In this document: piece by piece, positions 7,308 to 12,317 of the stretch
How positions within the stretch are numbered: the first letter of the stretch is position 1
Layout of the letters: each line of letters starts with the position of its first letter
Assembly (NCBI GenBank): GCA_946803715.1
Contig: CAMPET010000074.1
Coordinates: forward strand, 113,340 to 125,656
From: Beroe ovata
Lineage: Eukaryota; Ctenophora; Nuda; Beroida; Beroidae
Direction: 5' to 3'
Length of the DNA stretch: 12,317 nucleotides
The notes under the pieces: generated by a model
The model's input: the letters and a program-made list of their open reading frames with translations, nothing else
Databases searched by the model: none
What the model was told of the DNA's origin: nothing
Translations under genes and position numbers: made by a program

Positions 7308-8141
7308 ATGACAACAACGAAAATCCCTACTCCCACCACTAGCACAACGCTACCCAGAGGTCTGAGAGTTGAGAGAGTGCTTGGTGCAGGTGGATTTGGT
7401 CGTGTTTACCTGGCTACTCACGAGAAGACACTGAAACAGTTTGTTGTGAAGGTGTTCAAAGACTCGCCCACCCTCCGTATGGTTCCACACCACGGAACAC
7501 AGATACCACTTGAGATAGCCCTGCTCAAGTACCTGAACCACCCTAACATCGTGAGGTATACCACTCATTTCCACGACCAGGGGTTCTGGTACCTCCTCAT
7601 GAGCTACCAGCCTGGCTACCTGGACCTCTACACCGTCAGCAGAAAGTACTCTCTCGACAACAAGAGAATTGTTGGTATCTGCACTCAGCTCTACTCAGCT
7701 CTGGATTACTGCCTGAAGAACAACGTGGACCACGCTGATATCAAAGAAGAGAACATCCTATACCACCCCAAAACTGGTCACGTGATCCTAATTGATTTTG
7801 GGTGTGCTGTCCTGCTGTCCGCAACGTCCAGTACCTCCTACACCTCTCTCCACGGTACTGCGGTGTGCTTGCCACCTGAAGCATTCACCGCGCCCTCCTA
7901 CTTTCCCCTACAATGCAATGTTTGGATGTTTGGCGGTGTGGTGTATGGGTGTGTTACCGGTACTTCCCCCTTTGCCGATACTACCGATATCCTCGTGAAG
8001 AGAGTGAGACTGTCGCCCGGTAACAGGACGTTGCTACGCAACAACACTCTGGCAGACGTTGTGGAGATGTGCATGGAACCGGATAGGAATGTCAGGATCT
8101 CGTGGTCTGAACTCGGTAGAAAGTTGGCGGAGGGATTGTGA
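7308..8141 (+). CDS. PIM-like serine/threonine protein kinase, intronless
   Basis: A 277-aa protein that is nearly all kinase domain (about residues 20-275). Motifs in order are glycine loop GAGGFGRV (26-33), ATP-anchoring Lys48 in VVKVF, helix-C Glu69 in GTQIPLEIALL, catalytic loop HADIKEEN (142-149, Asp144/Lys146/Asn149), metal-binding DFG (163-165), PPE (189-191, in place of APE), and a C-lobe Arg263. The segment before helix C (GTQIPLE), the KEENIL loop and the VWMFG helix point to the PIM family of the CAMK group, which phosphorylates Ser/Thr in survival, growth and stress signalling. The usual HRD arginine is Ala, making it a non-RD kinase, but all catalytic residues remain. The ATG at 7308 sits in ACCATGA, about 45 bp below the expected start site; an upstream in-frame GTG at 7254 is rejected. 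A second copy starts at 12302. Activity is likely, targets unknown. Confidence 0.88.
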   Translation: MTTTKIPTPTTSTTLPRGLRVERVLGAGGFGRVYLATHEKTLKQFVVKVFKDSPTLRMVPHHGTQIPLEIALLKYLNHPNIVRYTTHFHDQGFWYLLMSYQPGYLDLYTVSRKYSLDNKRIVGICTQLYSALDYCLKNNVDHADIKEENILYHPKTGHVILIDFGCAVLLSATSSTSYTSLHGTAVCLPPEAFTAPSYFPLQCNVWMFGGVVYGCVTGTSPFADTTDILVKRVRLSPGNRTLLRNNTLADVVEMCMEPDRNVRISWSELGRKLAEGL

Positions 8142-8148
8142 AATGGAC

Positions 8149-8170
8149 GTGTGTGTGTGTGTGTGTGTGT
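8149..8170. repeat. (GT)11 microsatellite in the kinase 3' UTR
   Basis: A pure GT run starts 8 bp after the kinase stop codon and ends at an ambiguous base (8171). Its true length is therefore uncertain. Confidence 0.9.
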
Positions 8171-8313
8171 NGTGCTTGCTGAGAGTGACTATTATCGATA
8201 CTTTAGAGTTAGGATCTTACAAATTATATAATGCACTTTAAAATGTATTCCTACCACGTATGCTATAGCCATGGTGTAAAGTAGTGTTTCAACGAAACTA
8301 TTCTGTACAAATT

Positions 8314-8319
8314 AATAAA
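8314..8319 (+). terminator. AATAAA polyadenylation signal of the kinase
   Basis: This is the first AATAAA downstream of the kinase, 173 bp after its stop codon. It implies a 3' UTR of about 190-200 bp that includes the GT microsatellite. Confidence 0.55.
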
Positions 8320-9000
8320 TATCGATTTTAATCACCGACTCCAAAATTTGGAAAATGATGTGATAAGCGTGTCCAACTGTTTAGAATTTAAGATTTGAAT
8401 TTCTAACTATAGAGTCGTGTTTTTTGCTGTTATTCACCAAATTTCAAGAAGGATATGATGATATTATTGTATCAGGTATTTAGTTTTGACTTTATTTCTC
8501 TCCTGAGTGCCCGTCATGCCTCGGTTTTGGGCTTATTCTTGCTTTTTTCATCATTCAGTGTTGACTGATGATGCGTGGTAACTGTGTTCTTTGTTTTGAT
8601 TACTTGATTTCTCTATTGACACACCCTTGTTTGATTATTTTGGTACGATGTACCGCAAGGAATCGACCTTATCTCATAGATTATTTAAATTCGTGGATTA
8701 AATCTTGCATTCGTGATATCAGTTCTCACTATTTTAGGAGGAATGACAGATAGACATGAGGTACAAGACGTGCTGGATTGGTAGATCCATCATTGGGTAG
8801 TAAAGATTTGGGGCTAGACAGTGGACAGTTATAGACGAATGTGGCAGTTATATCAGACAAGCAGAGTCCAGGGATCAGCCAGTACTGACCAATGTGAGGG
8901 AGCCATTGTTCTGCTGTGTCCACACAAGGTAGGAGTCATGGTCTGTACGTACACTCCCACACATCCTGAGTAATTCTTACACTCCTACACACATATACTT
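8320..9000. other. Intergenic DNA, no gene recognised
   Basis: Only short, unrecognisable frames occur here: about 8568-8753 plus, 8729-8923 minus, and a roughly 50-codon plus frame ending near 8973. None has a motif, a good start context or paired splice sites that I trust. Confidence 0.4.
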
Positions 9001-9023
9001 ACACACACAGTACACACACACAC

Positions 9024-9062
<39 letters not shown>
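9001..9062. repeat. (AC)n microsatellite, interrupted
   Basis: An AC run broken twice by AGT, with a longest uninterrupted tract from about 9027. It is followed at 9072 by an ambiguous base. It is complementary to the GT runs at 8149-8170 and 9367-9384, so the single strand could fold across about 1.2 kb. Confidence 0.9.
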
Positions 9063-9064
<2 letters not shown>

Positions 9065-9127
9065 ACTACACNGTGAGGAAGCTTGATAAATTATTCAACT
9101 CCATAATCATAACGATACCTGTGATGC

Positions 9128-9186
9128 ATATTGCATGAGCACACTGCCATGGTGTGCACACTGCACATGTATATTGCATGAGCACA
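9128..9186. repeat. Direct repeat ATATTGCATGAGCACA, two copies
   Basis: Identical 16-mers lie at 9128-9143 and 9171-9186, 43 bp apart. They sit in a stretch rich in alternating TGCA/TGTGCACAC words (to about 9225). No function is assigned. Confidence 0.7.
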
Positions 9187-9366
9187 TCGGGATAGTGTGC
9201 AATGTGCATTGCGTGCACACGCGTCTTGTTGGTTCCTAGAGGCATATCCCCAGTGTTGTGACCCTTCATCAGTGTCGATAGAGCAACGGCTTGGGCAGGC
9301 TCATAGTCATTCCTTGAAACTTGATCCTTTAGTACTCATGTGTACCTATACACATGTACATACATT

Positions 9367-9399
9367 GTGTGTGTGTGTGTGTGTATCTGTGTGTGTATC
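9367..9399. repeat. (GT)n microsatellite with ATCT interruptions
   Basis: GTGT runs at 9367-9384 and 9388-9396 are separated by ATCT. It is the third CA/GT tract in about 1.3 kb. Confidence 0.85.
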
Positions 9400-10107
9400 T
9401 GTGATGATAGTAACACACGTAACTTAACCTTATCTTATTGTGCTAATAGCACAATGTACTTGTTTTGTTCAGCATAAAAGTGAGAATTCACTCCCCTTCT
9501 TCAGATTGTGTTGCTTAAAATATTCGCGTTAAGATTATGCTGATATTTCCATGGCACTCGATTTCCGAAGATAACTCTATTTCCGATAATAACAAAATAT
9601 CTCCATCATAATCCATACCTTCAATTCATTGATAATAGAGCTCTCCAATTATATCTTTGCATCTGGCGATAATCTATACACATTGTATCAGCTGTTCCTA
9701 ATCAACTGATGCTAAATGATAAGAAGTATTGAAGTAATGATAAGACTATATTTACTCCTATATTCCGTCAAAAAATGTGCGTGTTGACGTTGTTAAATAA
9801 GTGCTATAAATCATTCGTCTATACATGTGACACACTACACATTCCACTACAAAATGCTGTTGTATACACAGTTCCCTTGGCGTCAATTTTTGCACTTAAT
9901 CTGATCTACATTTCCGATGTATGAAGGCTTCAATTCCTTATGAAAATATTGCTTTCGTTCTTGCAGTCCCTTCTTTCGTTTAACTTAATTATTGTAGTAC
10001 TTCTTTCTATCTCGGCTTGTTTTAAAATTTCGTGACTTTCGTATCTTTTCATATCATGATTAATCGAACTGACTTTGAAAAATTGATCCTCCGTTGATAT
10101 GAACTCA
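9400..10107. other. AT-rich intergenic DNA, no gene called
   Basis: A perfect hairpin ATTGTGCT-AAT-AGCACAAT lies at 9437-9455. A minus-strand frame at 9930-10151 (73 codons) is Lys/Glu-rich and superficially protein-like. It overlaps the promoter of the divergent membrane-protein gene and has no recognisable domain, so it is not called. Confidence 0.4.
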
Positions 10108-10171
10108 TGACGTAATGCACCCCCTGATAACGTAATGCAGCCCCTGATCACGGGACTCAGCTGACCACGTG
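10108..10171 (+). promoter_or_regulatory. Putative promoter of the small membrane-protein gene
   Basis: Two near-identical 18-mers, CGTAATGCACCCCCTGAT (10111-10128) and CGTAATGCAGCCCCTGAT (10131-10148), lie exactly 20 bp apart. The first overlaps a CRE-like TGACGTAA (10108-10115). An E-box CACGTG follows at 10166-10171, only 4 bp before the first ATG. No TATA box is seen. CRE-type plus E-box sites are also the theme of the kinase promoter. Confidence 0.4.
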
Positions 10172-10175
10172 ACTG

Positions 10176-10544
10176 ATGTTTGACCTCAGTAAAAACTCCT
10201 CATCTCGTGGAGACAGTGGCAGGGAGACGGCGGAGGAGGCCGGGGCATCCCAACTCAAGAGATGTATCATGTCAATCAGAATGCAGGTTATATTCAAACT
10301 CTCAGTCACAGATTTTATTTGTCAACATCGTCATTTATGGTTGGAATTTATCCATTTTATCCCCATATTTTTGCTCGAATTCCCAACAATCCCCCCTCAA
10401 TTCTGGAGACGATTATCCCCCCATCTCAGTCCTGTTCTCCCGTTTCAGATACTCTTCATCTTTGTGTACGTGTTCTTGGCTCTCTGCATTAGCTCCATGT
10501 ACCAATACTTCCACAATGTTCCTGCCTCCATCAGATACTCGTGA
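10176..10544 (+). CDS. Small single-pass membrane protein, two exons (copy B)
   Basis: Proposed exons are 10176-10286 and 10449-10544, split by a 162-bp intron with donor ATGCAG|GTTATA and acceptor CCCGTTTCAG, phase 0. The spliced product is 68 aa: a polar N-terminus (Ser/Glu-rich, then KRCIMSIRMQ), one hydrophobic helix ILFIFVYVFLALCISSMY (about residues 38-55), and a short tail ending IRYS. Basic residues before the helix suggest the N-terminus faces the cytosol, as in type II signal anchors. The intron is a multiple of three and has no stop, so retaining it would give 122 aa. Exon 1 is clearly GC-richer than its surroundings. Exon 2 is kept with its stop in copy A (5536-5631). The ATG at 10176 is first but in weak context; the in-frame ATG at 10269 is an alternative. 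The family is unknown. It could also be a truncated N-terminus of a Golgi-type enzyme. Confidence 0.5.
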   Translation: MFDLSKNSSSRGDSGRETAEEAGASQLKRCIMSIRMQVIFKLSVTDFICQHRHLWLEFIHFIPIFLLEFPTIPPQFWRRLSPHLSPVLPFQILFIFVYVFLALCISSMYQYFHNVPASIRYS

Positions 10545-10587
10545 ACATAGCGGTAAAATAGACAAGAGATATGATGGGTTCCGCTCG

Positions 10588-10652
10588 TCTACTGAGCAAT
10601 TCTACTGAGCAATTCTGTTGAGCAATTCTACTGAGCAATTCTACTGAGCAAG
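10588..10652. repeat. 13-bp minisatellite, five copies (copy B)
   Basis: Units TCTACTGAGCAAT start at 10588, 10601, 10614 (with TCTGTTG), 10627 and 10640. Copy A has three units, so this locus is length-variable. Confidence 0.9.
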
Positions 10653-11329
10653 ACGAGATCAATAAGGGATAACGTTCACTGTGTTCACTGTAAGACTTAT
10701 TCAAGAGAGCTGATATAGGGTTGTCACTACTCCTTATTTCTCGATAAGTCCAGGATGCAGTTGTTGTAACCGTGCAGTGAATCGTAAGAGTACCCACAGG
10801 GGTCGCCATCACGACTATGCTGGTCTCTCCTGATCTCACCACACAATGTGGAGATATGCTGACTCCAATGCTGATGTGGAAATTATGAAGGCTGGTCACA
10901 GGGGTGGAGCTACACTGCAACTGATCGCTAGACCACACTTCGATGGGACCACCTCTACATGATTTTAGATACTTTTCATATGCAGATTACAGATAGAAGG
11001 AGGAACTAGCCCATATCGCTACGGTCTGATACAGAATGATGGTACTATACGGTGTGTATAGGGGAGGCTAAACGTTATCGGTGCTGAAGACAGGTAATCA
11101 CTGTCTATCTTGGAACATGCACCAAACCAACGATGCGCTATTGCGCTGTCGTGCAAGGATTCGTGGACTATCATTCTTTGCTTCAACTTCAATTTGCAGG
11201 TTCTTGGATGGGAAAATTTTAATTTGGGATTGAATTAGTTATTCAACATCTATAAAAACGTTTCCATTTTTCATTGATTGATGTCTTGTTCTATCTTATC
11301 TTCCTTGGCCGATTTGAAACCCAGTGTGA
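10653..11329. other. Non-coding part of the duplicated unit (copy B)
   Basis: Counterpart of 5714-6360. It carries an 18-bp insertion relative to copy A (about 11137-11155, GCTATTGCGCTGTCGTGC) and scattered substitutions. The minus-strand frame 10531-10938 is judged non-coding. No gene is seen. Confidence 0.4.
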
Positions 11330-11452
11330 CACAATACACTGACAGATAACACAATACACTGACAGCTGTATACACTGTCAGCCTGTCAGTGTATACACTG
11401 ACAGCTGTATACACTGTCAGCTGTATACACTGTCAGCTGTATACACTGTCAA
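11330..11452. repeat. 16-bp palindromic minisatellite (copy B)
   Basis: Longer version of 6361-6452. CTGTATACACTGTCAG is repeated head to tail at the right end and appears inverted as CTGTCAGTGTATACACTGACAG near 11384-11405. Two extra 16-bp units account for the length difference from copy A. Confidence 0.85.
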
Positions 11453-12006
11453 TGTACTAATTTCCCTCCTTTGATAATTACCAGATCATCAAACGAAGAT
11501 ATTATCCCTCTCTCTTTGATACCATTGATGAGAATTAATGACGGCAGCAACATTCTGTAATAGCTGTAATAGGACCGTGACCGAATCTGGATGCCGGAAC
11601 ACGGTAATTCCCGTGATCTACGGACATATTGTCGCATCTATTATCTACTGTACACTCCACTTCTATACTTCTCCGTTATACGTTTCTGTGGAACTGGAAG
11701 GACTGTGTTCGGTAGCTATTATTACAGCGCGTGTTTTGTGATCAAATCCGGGTCCAAGATACAGATTTTGAGTTATTCACAGGAATTCTTAATTTCGTTC
11801 CTATCGGCTATCATAATTCGTCTATAGTTCCATGATCCGTGTTTTCTTCAGAAAATCCCTGCTTGTGATACTATCATGCAGACTGCAGAGTTATTTGGGA
11901 GGGTTCATTGTTTGTTCATGAATAGGAATTTCTTACGGTACATCACTCCTTGCTACCAAAACAAATGCCGTTGATTGGATGTTTGAATTCTTCTGTGCTA
12001 AGTTGT
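11453..12006. other. Intergenic DNA upstream of the second kinase promoter
   Basis: Counterpart of 6453-7012. It has two substitutions and one 6-bp indel at its left edge and is then indistinguishable from copy A by eye. No gene is supported. Confidence 0.45.
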
Positions 12007-12256
12007 TAGGATCATGTGTTAGGAATTGTAGGATCATGTGTGTGGAATCCGTGACCTGATAGCACTTCAGGATGTGATCTGACCCAATCAAGGCTAAGAG
12101 AGTTATGAGATCCCAATCACACTTAGCTCTCAGTGTAACCACTATCTGACCACACCTCACCCCAGAATCACTTGATCAGAATACCGAGCTCACATGATGT
12201 TCTCAAAAATCACATGACCACTTAGTATAAAACCCGTGATATGACCTGTGACGTCA
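12007..12256 (+). promoter_or_regulatory. Promoter region of the second kinase copy
   Basis: Every element of the first promoter recurs 4994 bp downstream: TAGGATCATGTGT at 12007 and 12029, TCACATGA at 12190-12197 and 12210-12217, TATAAAA at 12226-12232, and TGACGTCA at 12249-12256. Element sequences and spacings are unchanged, so both kinase copies should respond to the same signals. Confidence 0.6.
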
Positions 12257-12301
12257 TCACTTCGTCACCTCACGAAAGCAACTGGAGTTCTCACTGTAAC
12301 C

Positions 12302-12317
12302 ATGACAACAACGAAAA
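12302..12317 (+). CDS. Start of a second PIM-like kinase gene, cut by the window end
   Basis: The ATG at 12302 lies in the same ACCATGA context and at the same distance from TATA and CRE as the first kinase start. The five codons visible (M T T T K) are identical to the first copy. The rest lies outside the window, so I cannot say whether the gene is intact. The call rests on the duplication. Confidence 0.6.

Larger units (their letters stand above)
5474..7323. repeat. Left copy of the roughly 5-kb tandem duplication (homologous segment A)
   Basis: This segment is repeated at 10391-12317 in the same orientation. The offset is 4913 bp at the left and 4994 bp at the right. The difference comes from indels: two extra 13-bp units, two extra 16-bp units, an 18-bp insertion at about 11137, and a 6-bp deletion at about 11566 in copy B. 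Left of about 6480 the copies differ by many single substitutions. From about 6567 to 7323 I see no difference. The segment covers the end of the membrane-protein gene, the intergenic DNA, and the kinase promoter and start codon. The duplication must continue past the window. Confidence 0.95.
10391..12317. repeat. Right copy of the roughly 5-kb tandem duplication (homologous segment B)
   Basis: Same content and order as 5474-7323. It starts inside the intron of the membrane-protein gene and runs through its last exon, the two minisatellites, the intergenic DNA and the kinase promoter, to the window end inside the second kinase start. Relative to segment A it has extra minisatellite units, an 18-bp insertion near 11137, and a 6-bp loss near 11566. 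Its last 757 bp appear identical to segment A. Confidence 0.95.

Noticed and set aside
8729-8973. Possible exon ending at a GTAGGAG donor-like site near 8928, and a minus-strand frame over the same bases
   Set aside because: The open stretches are only about 50-64 codons, both strands are open, and no partner exon or domain was found.
9930-10151. Minus-strand 73-codon Lys/Glu-rich frame divergent from the membrane-protein gene
   Set aside because: It overlaps the promoter repeats of the divergent gene, has no recognisable family, and has no splice or polyadenylation support. It was left uncalled, though it is the most protein-like of the rejected frames.
1-12317. tRNA, rRNA or other structured RNA genes
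   Set aside because: No cloverleaf with A/B-box spacing or rRNA core sequence was recognised on either strand. The hairpins seen belong to repeats.

Overview
The window looks like nuclear DNA of an early-branching animal. It is AT-rich and repeat-rich. It has spliceosomal-type introns of about 110-160 bp, AATAAA signals, TATA/CRE/E-box promoters, CA/GT microsatellites, a relic of a Helitron-type helicase and a PIM-like protein kinase. A sponge is my best guess, from the short introns, kinase type and repeat content, but no single feature proves it. Ambiguous bases lie at 1141, 5472-5473, 8171 and 9072.

Left part (1-5471) is a mobile-element landscape. It holds hairpin-rich foldback elements (about 301-489 and 1581-1919), a 20-21 bp tandem repeat, and the C-terminal end of a Helitron-type Pif1 helicase (1126-1536). 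A small two-exon gene (2783-3128, 77 aa) appears only when an intron is removed. Next come three diverged copies of a roughly 390-bp repeat rich in CACGTG palindromes, and then a minus-strand gene (4495 to the gap) with basic STPR-like repeats at its N-terminus.

Right part (5474-12317) is a head-to-tail tandem duplication of about 4.9-5.0 kb. Each unit carries the last exon of a small single-pass membrane protein, about 1.6 kb of shared non-coding DNA with two minisatellites, a compact promoter (paired TCACATGA boxes, TATA, palindromic CRE), and an intronless PIM-like kinase. The first kinase is complete (7308-8141). The second begins at 12302 and runs off the window. The membrane-protein gene of the second unit is complete with both exons (10176-10544). 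The first unit keeps only exon 2, because its left edge is the NN gap.

The coherent picture is a repeated pair, 'small membrane protein - PIM-like kinase', in a tandem array next to transposon-rich DNA. Whether the two products work together is conjecture. The 5 kb between the kinases also holds long stretches with no recognisable gene, mostly microsatellite and AT-rich sequence.
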